Below are positions 1 to 13,896 of a stretch of 64,000 bases of DNA, one piece after another. The DNA comes from Planctomycetota bacterium (GTDB taxonomy: Bacteria > Planctomycetota > Planctomycetia > Pirellulales > Pirellulaceae). The stretch's first letter is position 1; the number at the start of each line of letters is the position of its first letter. The position numbers were made by a program, and so were the translations under genes. The stretch spans positions 1-64,000 of the forward strand of contig JACNKX010000119.1 in the NCBI GenBank assembly GCA_014381825.1, read 5' to 3'. The notes under the pieces were generated by a model. The model worked only from the letters and a program-made list of their open reading frames with translations, was not told where the DNA came from and ran no database searches.

Positions 1-11
1 AGCACTACTCA

Positions 12-3236
<3,225 letters not shown>

Positions 3237-3377
3237 CGCTGCTGGCCCTTCGGCACGCTAGTTGGTTCGCTGATGACTCAAGCAACGCTGATCGATCCGT
3301 CCTAAGAGTGAGATTTTACTACAAGCAACGCTTCGATTGCACGGACTCTTTCGGATGAAAGTGGGACGGCGATGAGA

Positions 3378-4871
3378 TTATAGCACCTCGCCGAGCGCGC
3401 GATTGAGTTCCGAGGCGCTCTGAAATCGGGCCGTCACGTCGATTGATAACGCCCGGTCGAGCACCTCAGCCACGGCCGCAGGTATCTCAGCGCAGCGGTC
3501 GCGAATCGGAATGGCATCATCGTGGAGGATGATCTCGATCGGATCGCGGTCCTTGGTCATATTGCGTGGATACTGCCCCGTGAGGACATTGTAGAATGTT
3601 GCCGCGATGCTCCAGATATCGCTGACAGGTTTCAGATATTTGAAGTCGGTCAGTTGTTCACGGGGCATAAAGTGGTACGTTCCGCCGATCGATCGCGTGG
3701 CCGTCATGCCGGATAGTCCTGCAGTTTCAAAACTCTTTGCCAAGCCAAAGTCAGCGACCTTGGCGACCCAGCCTTTGGCGTTTTGATACAAGAGGATGTT
3801 CTGCGGCTTAAGGTCCCGATGCACAATGCCTTTTGCATGGGCGTATTCCAAACCCTGGAGGCAATCGATCATGACAGGCGCGGCCATTTTCAGGGTTAGC
3901 TTCCCGCCTTGACGGTGCACCAATTGGTCCAAGCTCCCACCTTTGCAAAACTCACAGATGAAATAGAAAACACCGTTTCCATCTCCATGCTCGAACAGCT
4001 TGACGATGTTTGGATGATCCAAGCCGTCAGTCACTCCGATCTCTCGTTGAAACACTTCGCGAGCTGATTCGCTGACTGCAATCGCAGGCAACATCATCTT
4101 GATCGCCACGGGCCGTCCGTCACTTGTTCTTGTTGCCTTTTGGACGAGTCCCATGCCACCTTTGCCAAGCACTTGGCCGAGTTTGTAACCGGACAAAAGC
4201 GGTTGCTGGTCGGGCTGGATGGTCTTGGCTACATCTTGTATCAAGTGCCGGAGCCCGCCACTCTCAGAGAGCAGTTTGGTTCGACATTCCTGGCACACGT
4301 AACTGCCAGTCGGCCGGCTGCCTATCTCCTTAGAGACATTTCGTCCACATTGGTCGCAGCGCGGGGCTTTACGAACGGTGCGAGCTCGTGGTGAATTGGA
4401 CTGTATAGCAGTCGACAATTGACCACGGCAATTGCGACACATGAAACTGCCCGGCATCCATTCGGCATTTCCATCGTCCGGAAGGATCTCGGCACTGCAT
4501 TGGCAGCACTGCAGGCCGACCTCAATCTTGACTTGGAGCTCTGTCTTGCCGACCGCAATGGTGTCACCGTCGGACAAGTCGACGGTGGGGAACTGTCGGC
4601 CCGTGGCGACCTGCGGCTCCTCATTCAGCGCGCGGCCGCCGTACTTCGTGCCATTGACGAAGGTGCCACCGAGGCTGCCGAGATCACGTAGCTGGGCGTC
4701 CGGAGGATTCACTTCCAAAATGAAGTGATGGCGTGACACGAAACCATCACCAAGAATCTGAGCGTGACATGTTCCATGGCGTCCGAACAAGAAAGTGTCA
4801 TGCGCCTCAAATGGAAACACCTTTCCTTTGATTGGACCTGACGTAACTTCAAGAAGCACTTTTGCCGGCAT
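3378..4871 (-). CDS. FHA domain, double zinc ribbon, Ser/Thr protein kinase
   Basis: A 497-residue cytoplasmic kinase with no membrane segment. Residues 5-115 form an FHA phosphothreonine-binding domain with FGRHG (29-33), SRHH (46-49) and a following GGTFVNG. Two CxxC...CxxC ribbons follow (Cys122/Cys125 with Cys145/Cys148, then Cys172/Cys175 with Cys193/Cys196). The kinase domain starts near 229 (LGKGGMG loop, Lys258, HRD 351-353, DFG 374-376). An ATG 41 codons further upstream is in frame, but I chose 4871 because the FHA fold begins directly after it and the extra segment has no domain character. FHA-kinase fusions often bind their own or a partner's phosphothreonines. It lies next to the WD40 kinase, so the two may form a signalling pair. 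Confidence 0.92.
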   Translation of the reverse strand: MPAKVLLEVTSGPIKGKVFPFEAHDTFLFGRHGTCHAQILGDGFVSRHHFILEVNPPDAQLRDLGSLGGTFVNGTKYGGRALNEEPQVATGRQFPTVDLSDGDTIAVGKTELQVKIEVGLQCCQCSAEILPDDGNAEWMPGSFMCRNCRGQLSTAIQSNSPRARTVRKAPRCDQCGRNVSKEIGSRPTGSYVCQECRTKLLSESGGLRHLIQDVAKTIQPDQQPLLSGYKLGQVLGKGGMGLVQKATRTSDGRPVAIKMMLPAIAVSESAREVFQREIGVTDGLDHPNIVKLFEHGDGNGVFYFICEFCKGGSLDQLVHRQGGKLTLKMAAPVMIDCLQGLEYAHAKGIVHRDLKPQNILLYQNAKGWVAKVADFGLAKSFETAGLSGMTATRSIGGTYHFMPREQLTDFKYLKPVSDIWSIAATFYNVLTGQYPRNMTKDRDPIEIILHDDAIPIRDRCAEIPAAVAEVLDRALSIDVTARFQSASELNRALGEVL

Positions 4872-5170
4872 GGGCGTGATTCGATTGACCAGTGATTTTT
4901 GATAGAGAGCTATACTATATGCGAGCACGACAGCTATTTCACTCCGGCGAGAGTCAGTACCACTTGCTGCACTGTGGGTCATGGAATGCGGCACTCTCCC
5001 CCGTCGGTTGCATCAAGAGAGTCATGGCATGAGGATCGATTCGCGAAAGTTGCAAGCAGAAGGTCGCTATGGCACCGTTGCCGCATCGTGGTTAAAGACT
5101 TGCAATGCTCGCCAAACCCGCTATCTTGCGTCGGTCTAGTCTCAAGCACTTCGCATCGGAGGTCTCACTG
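4872..5170. other. Divergent intergenic region
   Basis: About 300 bases between the FHA kinase (leftward) and the LURP-one-like gene (rightward). It must carry promoters for both. An AT-rich stretch near 4909-4920 could be a -10 region for the leftward gene, but no convincing -35 was seen. No gene, repeat or RNA is visible. Confidence 0.5.
5158..5162 (+). promoter_or_regulatory. Ribosome binding site deciding a GTG start
   Basis: GGAGG lies eight bases before the GTG at 5171. The in-frame ATG at 5105 has no comparable site. This favours the shorter LURP-one-like protein. Confidence 0.7.
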
Positions 5171-5761
5171 GTGCATCCTGCATTAAACCGCAATATTTTT
5201 TTTGTCAAAGAACACGTCGGCTTCTTCAAAGCGGCCAACAACTACGACATCCTCGATCCGGAAACAGGCGAGGAACTCTTGCATTGTCGCGAGGAACGCA
5301 TTGGAATCCTGACGAAAATGCTTCGCTTCACCGACTACAAGACAATGACGCCGTTTCACATCGACATACGGACGCCACAGGGTGAGCCAGTCTTATCGGT
5401 CAAACGTGGCATTTCGGTCTTTCTCTCCAAAGTTGATGTCCTGGACGAGAGCGATCAGCGCCTGGGCGGCTTCAAGCAGAAGTTCCTCTCCTTGGGAGGC
5501 TCGTTCAAGGTGCTGAGCAACAATGATGAAGTGATGTGCGAGCTAAAGGGGAAGTGGACGAACTGGGACTTCAAGTTCATCGCCGGCGAGACGGAACTAG
5601 GTTCCGTGACGAAAAAGTGGGCTGGACTTGGAAAGGAGTTGTTTACATCAGCAGACAACTATGTCCTCGAAATCTCCGACCAAGTTCCCCCTGACCATCC
5701 GCTACGCCAACTGATCGTGGGTGCGGTGATGTGTATCGACATGGTGCTTAAAGAGCGATAA
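5171..5761 (+). CDS. LURP-one-related / phospholipid scramblase-like protein
   Basis: A 196-residue protein read from the GTG at 5171. It begins HPALNRNIFFVKEHVG, followed by the DPETGEELLHCRE segment typical of the LURP-one/scramblase tubby-like beta-barrel family, and ends in a hydrophobic helix (LIVGAVMCIDMV). Family members bind membranes or lipids, but the bacterial ones have no settled function, so the role is open. An ATG 22 codons upstream extends the frame, but the added residues do not fit the fold and lack a ribosome site. It is divergent from the FHA kinase and convergent with a small conserved-looking gene. Confidence 0.8.
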   Translation: MHPALNRNIFFVKEHVGFFKAANNYDILDPETGEELLHCREERIGILTKMLRFTDYKTMTPFHIDIRTPQGEPVLSVKRGISVFLSKVDVLDESDQRLGGFKQKFLSLGGSFKVLSNNDEVMCELKGKWTNWDFKFIAGETELGSVTKKWAGLGKELFTSADNYVLEISDQVPPDHPLRQLIVGAVMCIDMVLKER

Positions 5762-5776
5762 CGACTCGAGATTCAG

Positions 5777-5971
5777 TTACTCGTCCTCCAACGCCTGCTT
5801 GATGATGTCGTCGAGATTGAACGTACCTCCGGCGATCGAATCGAAAATGGACTCTCGCATCGATTCGGCATCACGCGCAGCCAGACGCTTCGTAATCTTT
5901 GCGACCTCTTCTTCTGTGTGGCCGCGTTGTTGCAAAAACTCCTCCAGAATTTTGTCTTCGTCGTCACTCAT
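5777..5971 (-). CDS. Small acidic protein of unknown function
   Basis: A 64-residue soluble protein, starting MSDDEDKILEEFLQQRG. It is rich in Glu, Asp and Lys and predicted largely helical, with no cysteines, membrane segment or signal. I preferred the ATG at 5971 over an upstream start at 5992 because the acidic start looks natural. It sits between the convergent LURP-one-like gene (15 bases away) and a secreted helical protein. I do not recognise a family. Confidence 0.6.
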   Translation of the reverse strand: MSDDEDKILEEFLQQRGHTEEEVAKITKRLAARDAESMRESIFDSIAGGTFNLDDIIKQALEDE

Positions 5972-6036
5972 GCTTGACTCTCCAATTAACAATCATCATT
6001 AGCTATTTCAATTATGCATCGCGATGCAATGCGGAT

Positions 6037-7644
6037 CTACGGCAGTAACATCGCTTGTATTTCGACGACATGCTCTGTGGCGAGAGAGCGCAAGTCACGC
6101 AAGTGCAACTGGTCTGCGGGCAGCAGTTGCCGAAAGCAATGCTCGATCAAGTGAGCCCAGGCGTCAGCCATTGTTTCTGTCCGTTCCCTAAGAAGTTCCT
6201 CCTGACGATTGACGATCGCTTCGTGCAATCGCCGAACCGCCCCACGAAATGCCGAGGCGTCGCGAGCCGACTCGAATCGGAACCGTTGGTCGTACCGGGG
6301 GTTCGAATACACATGCCTCTGCACTTCGGCAATCACGCTGTCGGAAGAAACGATCAAGGCAGCTGCGACCTCGTTCCCATGCTTCCAATCGACTTGCGGC
6401 GCTAACCCGATGGCATCTCGTAACGAGACGAACGACTCTTCGATTCCCTTCAATGACTGCACAACTTCGGGAGTCCGACAAGGGCTGAAACAACCCGACA
6501 GCTCAGGCCACGAATCGACGAGGTACCGATAATCGCTTTGAAGCTGACGAAGCGGCGCACGCGATTCAACTGAATTGGTGAAGTTTTCGCAGAGACCATA
6601 GAACTCACTGGCAACGGGCAACACGCGCGCCGCCTGCGACAACTCCAGGAGAACATTCAGAGAAACGGTATTGAACATGCCATCGACATCGCGGCGAAGC
6701 GATCTTGTCAAGTAAGACAATCTCCCGTAGTCAACATCTTCAGGAAGCCAAAGCAGCTCATGGATGGCATGAGACGATTCGTCAATGCGACGCACGTTTC
6801 GCTCTAAGTGCCGACTATCCACCTGTCGAATCTTGCTCGCAACGCTACTCCATTGGCTGTAAAACCCTCGGAAGGAGTTAACGACTTCTTCATACTTGCG
6901 TCGCTGCGACACTAGGTTGCTCAGCAGCAGCGACCGCTGTTGGACTTGCGCGGCTTCAGCGATCAACGATCGACCGATTCGCGTTCGCGGCAATTCAAGC
7001 TCGATATCTTCGATCAAGTGCGACAGCGATGTATTCAGCGCCAAAGTTGCTGCAACCAGACTATGAAAGTCAACTTGCGGCGACACGCCAAATGCGGTGC
7101 ACAACACAGTGTCAAGTTCATTTAAGCGTCCGATGCAGCGTGAGCACTCGGGGCTCAGGTTTTCCGTTTGTTTCAATCGGTGGGAGAGCAGACGCCATTC
7201 GCGATCGAGTACAACAATATCGGCTCTTAGATCTTCCACGTGGCGGGCGTTCGCAGCTCGCGTTTGCACGTTCGCCACAGTGGCATTCAACTTAATGAGA
7301 TCGCCCAACATGTGCCGGCTATTGGGAGAGCGTGCAACGTTCGCGCTCCAGTCATTGACTAACTGTGCAGAGTGCGTCGAAAACGAATCCAAGTTCTTCC
7401 GAGCCACCAGCAAGACTTGCTCAAGGCGGGGCAGGGGAGGGCGATTGGGCGGCGGCGGACGACGATCGATCTGTGACTCGATCAGCGATTTCAGCAGCCC
7501 CTCAACGAACTGCTTTCGCGCGTCGCGAGTTGGTTGCTGTGCGGTGGCGTCCGTACAGCATGCTGTGGCCACCAAACCACCCGCGATCAGCAAGGCGATG
7601 ACATGAGGATGGTAAGCCGCTCGCGGCGGCCTTAATGAACGCAC
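6037..7644 (-). CDS. Secreted helical protein of unknown function
   Basis: 535 residues from a GTG at 7644. An N-terminal hydrophobic core (VIALLIAGGLVATACC) followed by DATAQQ looks like a Sec signal peptide. Next comes a Pro/Arg-rich linker (about residues 55-75), then a long alpha-helical region with heptad-like Leu spacing and a few paired cysteines. No catalytic motif is visible. It could be a periplasmic structural or scaffold protein. It lies about 235 bases from the divergent hybrid histidine kinase, which gives no clear functional link. Confidence 0.7.
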   Translation of the reverse strand: MRSLRPPRAAYHPHVIALLIAGGLVATACCTDATAQQPTRDARKQFVEGLLKSLIESQIDRRPPPPNRPPLPRLEQVLLVARKNLDSFSTHSAQLVNDWSANVARSPNSRHMLGDLIKLNATVANVQTRAANARHVEDLRADIVVLDREWRLLSHRLKQTENLSPECSRCIGRLNELDTVLCTAFGVSPQVDFHSLVAATLALNTSLSHLIEDIELELPRTRIGRSLIAEAAQVQQRSLLLSNLVSQRRKYEEVVNSFRGFYSQWSSVASKIRQVDSRHLERNVRRIDESSHAIHELLWLPEDVDYGRLSYLTRSLRRDVDGMFNTVSLNVLLELSQAARVLPVASEFYGLCENFTNSVESRAPLRQLQSDYRYLVDSWPELSGCFSPCRTPEVVQSLKGIEESFVSLRDAIGLAPQVDWKHGNEVAAALIVSSDSVIAEVQRHVYSNPRYDQRFRFESARDASAFRGAVRRLHEAIVNRQEELLRERTETMADAWAHLIEHCFRQLLPADQLHLRDLRSLATEHVVEIQAMLLP

Positions 7645-7650
7645 AGCACA

Positions 7651-7656
7651 CTCCTC
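7651..7656 (-). promoter_or_regulatory. Ribosome binding site deciding a GTG start
   Basis: Read on the minus strand, GAGGAG lies six bases before the GTG at 7644. The in-frame ATG at 7695 lacks such a site and would place 17 polar residues before the signal peptide. Confidence 0.65.
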
Positions 7657-7879
7657 GAAAATGAAACCTGATTGTGAACTCGTTACCGTCATCATATCGG
7701 AAAACCATTATCGAGCCAGGAACGAGCGAGTTTGACAGTTGTATGATCGATAGGCCATTGATACGCGACACTCGGCCCACAAACAGTTTTCAGTAAGATA
7801 CCCTCAGTTGCATCCGACTTCCTGAGTACCTAGATTAAGGTGACCTTCTCAATCGCGTTCATCCTGCGCCGAGCGTTCC

Positions 7880-10800
7880 ATGGCAAAAACTAATGCGTTG
7901 CTGAGTACGCGCTTCGACTCAAGCCAAGAACATCTCCTCGAAAGCCTCTTGCAGTCGGTTAACGAGATCGTGTGGTGTACGTCGGTCGACGGCAACGAAT
8001 TGTTGTTCGTCAGTAATGCCGTCGAGCGCATCTACGGACGCCCGATCCAAGAGCTTGTCAAAGATAAATCTTTTTGGCTCGATGCAATCCACCCGGAAGA
8101 TCGGGGACGATTCCAGGCACACCTAAAGCGTTTGCGAACCGAGGGACAAGTCGAATTGGAGTATCGGATCGTTCGCCCGGACGGTGAAGTTCGCTGGTTG
8201 CTCGACAACACGGCGATGGTTTACGACGACGATGGCAACGAAGTCCGTGTTGGCGGCATCTCAACCGACATCACACAAAACAAGCTATCGCAACAGGCGC
8301 TTCGCGAATCGGAAGCCGTCTATCACTCGCTCGTCGAAAGCCTGCCGCTGAATGTGATTCGCAAAGACTTGAACGGGAAAATCGTTTTTGGCAACAAGAA
8401 GTACTGCGACTCGATGAACAAGTCGTTTGAAGAGTTGCTTGGAAAGACGGATTTCGATTTCTTCCCAGCAGCGATGGCGAAGAAGTATACCGAAGACGAC
8501 GCCCATGTGATTAAGACCGGAGAATTGCTGCATGATGTGGAAGAGCATCGAACGCCAGACGGCGAGGACATCTATGTCGAAGTCCTCAAAGGTCCGGTTG
8601 TTGATTCCGATGGAACAACCGTCGGAATCCAAGTGATGTTTTGGGACGTAACGGATCGCAAGCGAGCAGAAGTTGCGCTAGATCATGAACGATACCTCTT
8701 GCACAGCTTGCTCGACTACCTCCCCGACAGCATCTATTTCAAAGACCAAGAAAGCCACTTCCTTCGTGTTAGCAGCGGACTAGCACATAAGTTTGGTCTC
8801 GCGACACCGAGCGGCGCAATCGGCAAGTCGGACGCCGACTTCTTCACGCCCGAACACGCCGAACAAGCCCAACGTGACGAACAAGAAGTAATGCGAACAG
8901 GCGAACCAATTCTCGATAAAGTCGAGAAGGAAACCTGGAGCGAACAGGCTGACACTTGGTGTTCGACAACAAAACTGCCGTTGCGCGACAGTAGCGGTGA
9001 AGTCATCGGAACGTTCGGCATCTCGCGAGATATCACAGAGCACAAACAGGCCGAAGCGAACCTCGCGCGAGAACGCGACCTGCTGAAAACGATTATTGAT
9101 AACGTTCCAGACTTAATTTTCATCAAGGATCGTGCCGGGCGATTCGTCGCCGTTAATGCGGCGATGCTTCGGGTGCTTCAAGTTGAGAACGAGCAACAAG
9201 TCATCGGCAAGACCGATTTCGACTTCTCGCCTCCGGAGCTGGCAGCTAACTACGTCGCCGACGATCAGACCGTAATGCGTTCTGGCGAACCGATGATCGA
9301 CCAAGAGGAGGTCTCGCCAGATTCCGGTGGTGGCGAAGTGTGGCTGCTGACGACGAAGGTTCCTCTTCGCGACCAGAACGGCGACGTCACTGGACTCGTC
9401 GGGATCGGCAGGAACATCACAAATCGAAAACGTGCGGAACAAGCGTTAGTTGCCGCGAAGGAAGCAGCCGACTCTGCGAATCGAGCGAAGAGCGATTTTT
9501 TGGCCAACATGAGCCACGAAATCCGCACGCCGATGAATGCCATTATCGGCATGACGGAATTGGTTCTCGACACACGGCTCGCGCAATCACAGCGTGATTA
9601 CCTGCGAATGGTTCGAGAATCTGGCGAGTCGTTACTGACGGTCATCAACGATGTTCTGGACTTCTCTAAGATCGAAGCGGGGAAGCTGGACCTCGATAAT
9701 GTCCCGTTCGACTTACGGGAAAACCTTGGCGACACGATGAAGTCGCTCGCCCTGCGAGCCCACAGCAAGAGTCTGGAACTTGCGTTTCGCGTCGAGCCGG
9801 ATTTGCCAAGGGCGTTGCACGGCGATGTCGGACGACTGCGACAGATCCTTGTCAATTTGGTCGGTAACGCGATCAAATTTACCGAACAGGGTGAAGTTGT
9901 CGTCGACGTGAATTGTCCCTTTCAAACAGCGGAGATCGCTCAGTGCCACATCACCGTGCGTGATACGGGAATCGGCATTCCGGAAGAGAAGATCGCGACC
10001 ATATTCGACGAATTTGAACAAGTCGACAGTTCCACCACGCGGCGATTCGGCGGTACCGGTTTGGGACTTGCGATTTCATCGCGGCTCGTCGAGTTGATGG
10101 GTGGCAAGATTTGGGTCGAGAGCGTTGTTGGTCAAGGAAGCGAGTTCCACTTCCTGATCGAGTTCGCACTTGGTGACGAAGACGAACTCGAACGACCGAT
10201 AAGAAACGCCGTAGTCGTCGGCGGCACACCGGTACTGGTCGTTGATGACAACGCGACGAACCGCTTAATCCTCGACGAGATGCTACGAAACTGGGGAATG
10301 AAACCGACACTAGTCGACAAGGCAACCGTCGCATTGGAAGTGCTTAAAACGGCGCAAGTTGCTGGAGAGCCGTTTCGCTTACTACTGAGCGACGTCAATA
10401 TGCCCGACTCCGATGGATTCATGCTTGCGGAATGGATTCGGAACGATCCGTCACTCGCAGACTTGCCGATCATCATGCTCACCTCCAGTGGTCGTCCAGG
10501 TGATGCCGAGCAACGAGACGAGCTTGGAGTCGCGGCCAGCCTCCTCAAACCCGCAAAGCAATCAGAGATATTCGACGCCATTGTGCGAGCACTCGGCGTG
10601 TCCGCGCCGGAAGACGATCCGACACAGCAATCGGTGCAAGAAAAGGTGAACAAACTCGGATCGCTGCGAATCTTGCTGACCGAAGACAATGTCGTCAACC
10701 AAAAGCTCGCCCAGGGAGTCCTGAGTCGGCAGGGGCACGATGTAGTAATTGCCAACAACGGGCGCGAGGCTATCGACGCTTTGCACTCTGGGGAGTTTGA

Positions 10801-11425
10801 CGTTGTACTCATGGATGTGCAAATGCCTGAAATGGATGGTTTCGAAGCAACCAGAGCAATCCGACTCGCGGAACAAATGACGGGCAAGCATCAACCCGTC
10901 ATCGCGATGACCGCTCACGCGATGGCGGGCGATCGCGAATTGTGCATCGAATCCGGTATGGACGAATACGTCTCCAAACCGATTCGCGTGAACGAGTTAA
11001 TGGACAAGCTCGCGATCGTGCTAAGCGGGCATGCACCTTCCGCCCGGAAAGCCCCAAGGTCATGTCCCGCTTCAAACTCGTCAACGGTCGACTGGAGTAC
11101 AGTCTTGGACGGGGTGGCGGGTGACGAAACATTACTTCGCGAATGTATCGCAGCGTGTTTGTTAGAGGCCCCTCGATTCATGGACGCAATTCGGGATGCC
11201 ATCGCAGTCGGTAATGGTGACGCATTGAATCGAGGCGCGCACAGCCTGAGAGGCTCAATCGCTTTTTTACATGTCGACGAGCTGATTCAAATCTCACAAC
11301 GACTCGAATCGCTCGGCAGCAACAACGACACCGATTCCGCCCACCTAGAGGTCGCGACTCTTGAGACGCAACTCAATATCGTTATGACAGCGATCAACGA
11401 GTTCCTTCGCCGCCCAAGCGATTAA
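7880..11425 (+). CDS. PAS-rich hybrid sensor histidine kinase with two receivers and HPt domain
   Basis: A 1181-residue BarA/TodS-style phosphorelay protein without an obvious membrane segment, so probably cytoplasmic. About four PAS folds occupy residues 20-530. Each ends in the typical GI..DIT or similar PAC strand and a connector helix. The HisKA domain has [14 protein letters not shown] with phospho-acceptor His546. HATPase motifs follow (NAIKFT, DTGIGIP, GGTGLGL). Receiver 1 carries Asp838 (SDVNMPD) and receiver 2 carries Asp979 ([10 protein letters not shown]). A C-terminal HPt domain carries His1121 (AHSLRGS). All phosphotransfer residues are present. No response regulator gene lies next to it, so the output partner is elsewhere. 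It ends ten bases from the convergent sulfatase-esterase gene. Confidence 0.96.
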   Translation: MAKTNALLSTRFDSSQEHLLESLLQSVNEIVWCTSVDGNELLFVSNAVERIYGRPIQELVKDKSFWLDAIHPEDRGRFQAHLKRLRTEGQVELEYRIVRPDGEVRWLLDNTAMVYDDDGNEVRVGGISTDITQNKLSQQALRESEAVYHSLVESLPLNVIRKDLNGKIVFGNKKYCDSMNKSFEELLGKTDFDFFPAAMAKKYTEDDAHVIKTGELLHDVEEHRTPDGEDIYVEVLKGPVVDSDGTTVGIQVMFWDVTDRKRAEVALDHERYLLHSLLDYLPDSIYFKDQESHFLRVSSGLAHKFGLATPSGAIGKSDADFFTPEHAEQAQRDEQEVMRTGEPILDKVEKETWSEQADTWCSTTKLPLRDSSGEVIGTFGISRDITEHKQAEANLARERDLLKTIIDNVPDLIFIKDRAGRFVAVNAAMLRVLQVENEQQVIGKTDFDFSPPELAANYVADDQTVMRSGEPMIDQEEVSPDSGGGEVWLLTTKVPLRDQNGDVTGLVGIGRNITNRKRAEQALVAAKEAADSANRAKSDFLANMSHEIRTPMNAIIGMTELVLDTRLAQSQRDYLRMVRESGESLLTVINDVLDFSKIEAGKLDLDNVPFDLRENLGDTMKSLALRAHSKSLELAFRVEPDLPRALHGDVGRLRQILVNLVGNAIKFTEQGEVVVDVNCPFQTAEIAQCHITVRDTGIGIPEEKIATIFDEFEQVDSSTTRRFGGTGLGLAISSRLVELMGGKIWVESVVGQGSEFHFLIEFALGDEDELERPIRNAVVVGGTPVLVVDDNATNRLILDEMLRNWGMKPTLVDKATVALEVLKTAQVAGEPFRLLLSDVNMPDSDGFMLAEWIRNDPSLADLPIIMLTSSGRPGDAEQRDELGVAASLLKPAKQSEIFDAIVRALGVSAPEDDPTQQSVQEKVNKLGSLRILLTEDNVVNQKLAQGVLSRQGHDVVIANNGREAIDALHSGEFDVVLMDVQMPEMDGFEATRAIRLAEQMTGKHQPVIAMTAHAMAGDRELCIESGMDEYVSKPIRVNELMDKLAIVLSGHAPSARKAPRSCPASNSSTVDWSTVLDGVAGDETLLRECIAACLLEAPRFMDAIRDAIAVGNGDALNRGAHSLRGSIAFLHVDELIQISQRLESLGSNNDTDSAHLEVATLETQLNIVMTAINEFLRRPSD

Positions 11426-11435
11426 CGGCGCTCCG

Positions 11436-13676
11436 TCACGGGAGTTCGTAACCGCGCCACAGCCAACGCAGTGAATCGGGCAGAATGGCTCCACCGTGAT
11501 TGCCGTTGTGGCCGCCCTCGCCATAGACGAACTCAAGGTCGTAATTCGCGTACTTGAGTGCTGCATTCATTTGAAGATTTCCGAGTGGCCAATTGCCGTG
11601 ATCGTTATCCAGGTCGTTACTTCCATCTTGCAAGAAGATGCGTAGCGGCTTGCGTTCGGTCTTCCGAATCAACGCTGGATAGACATGTCCGCCACGGATA
11701 TTCGTGAAGCTACCAACGTGGCTTAAGACTTTGCGAAATTGCTCGGGTCGCTCCCATGCTGCCGTAAAGGCACAAATTCCGCCACTGCTAATTCCGCAGA
11801 TTGCATGCCCCTCTGGATCATCGGTGATGTTGTACGACTTACGCACCTCAGGCAGAATCTCTGTCAGCAGAAATTCAGCGTACTCGTCGCTGAGCGAATC
11901 GTATTCGTAACTTCGATTCTCTGGGCGAGGTTGCCAGCCAGCTTTCCCCGGCAACTCCTTCTTCTTATGTCCCGGATCGATGAACACGCCAATTGTCACG
12001 GGCATCTCGTCACGGTGAATCAGATTATCGAAGACGATTGGCACTCGAAAATCCCCAGATTCGCCGACATACGCATGTCCATCCTGAAACATCATTAAGG
12101 CAGCGGGCTTGTCGGGGGCGTACTGCGCCGGAGAATAAGTCCAGTAGCGACGAATCGTTCCGGGAAATACCTTGCTATTGCTCCAAACGTGCATCGCAAT
12201 GTCGCCCATGGGCACGCCATCCTGCCGTGACGAGTCGGCGGTGTACTCATATCGCTTCGGCTCTGGCTTTGCTTCCGCCAGGCCGAAGACCTTACGATTC
12301 TTCACCGGCCACCAGCCATCGATCTTCTTCGCCAATCGCTGAACGACTTCGACGTTTCCTCCCGCCAGGTTCTTCGTTTCAAATGGATCAGCGAGCAGGT
12401 CAAACAATTGTGGGCTCAACTCACCACGCCGCTGCACGACGGCATAGCGATTCACTGCTCCGTCGTAGGTCAACAACAACTTCCAACGTCCTTCGATACA
12501 CCACCGATAAATCAGCGATGCTTCGGGATTGCTAATGTCTGCAATGTCGTGCGCAAAGCTCTCGCCGAAAAGCGTGTCGCGATCGATCTGCTTCGCGCCT
12601 CGAGCAGCCGACATAAGATCCAACCCTGGCAAGTTATCGGGCACCTTCGCGCCGGCGGCGCTCAACATCGTGGGTACGATGTCGATGCTACTGACCAATT
12701 CATCTCGCTTCGCCGGTTCAATCTTTCCGGGCCAGTTGAACATAATTGGGGTCCGCACACCGCCATCGTTGGGAGACTGTTTCGATTTCGGAGCGAACGA
12801 CGATCTCCAACCCTCAGGGACTTCCGTTTCGGGCGTTCGCTGAATCCAGCCGTTATCCGTCACGTAAACGATCAGAGTATTGTCACGAACTTTCTTGTCG
12901 TCCAAGTGATCAATCAGTTGGCCGCAAGTCTCGTCGAACCAATCACACATCGCGTAGTACTTGGCCAAAGCGATGGGGCGATCGTCGGCTTTGTACTTGT
13001 CCAGAAGTCGCGCCGGCGGATTGTGCGGTGTGTGCGGCAGGAAGGGAGCGTACCAAAGGAAGAACGGCTTATCGTCGGAGACCGCTTGGTCAACAAACTC
13101 GAAGACGGGCGTCATCCCTTCGCGTCCGATCTTCAACCCGTCGTCGCCATGCCGCCCGCCACGTTCAGGGAATCCGCGAGTCATTCCTGCGGTGAAGCCG
13201 CCTCGCTGATAACTGCCTTCCCACCACTTGCCGCTTTGGTGGCTGACGTAGCCGAGATCGGACAGGATCTTTGGAACAGTGGGATGCTGGTCAACATGCG
13301 AAATCAACTTCTCGCGTTCTTCGTTGTACGCTGGTGACTTCGGATCAGTTACCGCCGGAGATGGGTCGTTCCCGGTTGTCTTGTGCTGGTGCGCATACAA
13401 ACCAGTTACAAGCGTCATCAGCGAGGGCCGGCACAGGCCGGTCGGTACATAACCCCGCTCGAACACAACACTTTCGGAAGCCAAGCGGTCCAGGTGCGGC
13501 GTCTCGATCGTCTCGTGCCCCATGAAGCCATAGTCGTTCCAGGCTTGGTCATCCGAAATGATCAACACAATGTTCGGGCGTTCCGCGGCGTTTGCAGTTG
13601 CACGTAATGCAGAACAGCAGGCAATGGTAATGCAAACGGCTCGTAACCATCGCGGCGTAGGAGAGGGGAGCATCAT
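11436..13676 (-). CDS. Secreted sulfatase fused to a C-terminal Fes/esterase D-type esterase
   Basis: 746 residues with a signal peptide (about 1-31). The sulfatase half has the metal pair Asp42-Asp43 (IISDDQ) and the nucleophile segment Cys82-Arg-Pro-Ser-Leu86 followed by MTLVTG. The usual Arg of the CxPxR formylglycine signature is Leu here. From about residue 490 an alpha/beta-hydrolase of the Fes/esterase D type follows, with GISSGG (likely nucleophile Ser630) and a late EGGHNGNHGG that can supply the His. The protein would act outside the cytoplasm, removing sulfate and an ester from one substrate, probably a decorated polysaccharide. That is inference from the fusion. It is divergent from the ThuA-like gene. 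Confidence 0.93.
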   Translation of the reverse strand: MMLPSPTPRWLRAVCITIACCSALRATANAAERPNIVLIISDDQAWNDYGFMGHETIETPHLDRLASESVVFERGYVPTGLCRPSLMTLVTGLYAHQHKTTGNDPSPAVTDPKSPAYNEEREKLISHVDQHPTVPKILSDLGYVSHQSGKWWEGSYQRGGFTAGMTRGFPERGGRHGDDGLKIGREGMTPVFEFVDQAVSDDKPFFLWYAPFLPHTPHNPPARLLDKYKADDRPIALAKYYAMCDWFDETCGQLIDHLDDKKVRDNTLIVYVTDNGWIQRTPETEVPEGWRSSFAPKSKQSPNDGGVRTPIMFNWPGKIEPAKRDELVSSIDIVPTMLSAAGAKVPDNLPGLDLMSAARGAKQIDRDTLFGESFAHDIADISNPEASLIYRWCIEGRWKLLLTYDGAVNRYAVVQRRGELSPQLFDLLADPFETKNLAGGNVEVVQRLAKKIDGWWPVKNRKVFGLAEAKPEPKRYEYTADSSRQDGVPMGDIAMHVWSNSKVFPGTIRRYWTYSPAQYAPDKPAALMMFQDGHAYVGESGDFRVPIVFDNLIHRDEMPVTIGVFIDPGHKKKELPGKAGWQPRPENRSYEYDSLSDEYAEFLLTEILPEVRKSYNITDDPEGHAICGISSGGICAFTAAWERPEQFRKVLSHVGSFTNIRGGHVYPALIRKTERKPLRIFLQDGSNDLDNDHGNWPLGNLQMNAALKYANYDLEFVYGEGGHNGNHGGAILPDSLRWLWRGYELP

Positions 13677-13896
13677 GATGTCGGTCTCTAATCTAAAGAA
13701 ACAAAGCTGTCGGTTGAAAAGCCGCAGGCCGCCTCACGACACTGCGTGGGCTCATTGTAGTTTCATCCGCTGGAAGCTGTTAGTACGGCGGACGACAAAC
13801 TACAATATGGAACCGGCTCATTCTGTCGGTGACGCCCAACACTCACCGTCTTCTCCCTCACTCGACAAAGACATATCATCAAGCACGAGGCATACC

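Noticed and set aside
12408-13337. A 309-codon frame on the plus strand
   Set aside because: It lies wholly antisense to the sulfatase-esterase gene, has no family likeness and unusual composition.
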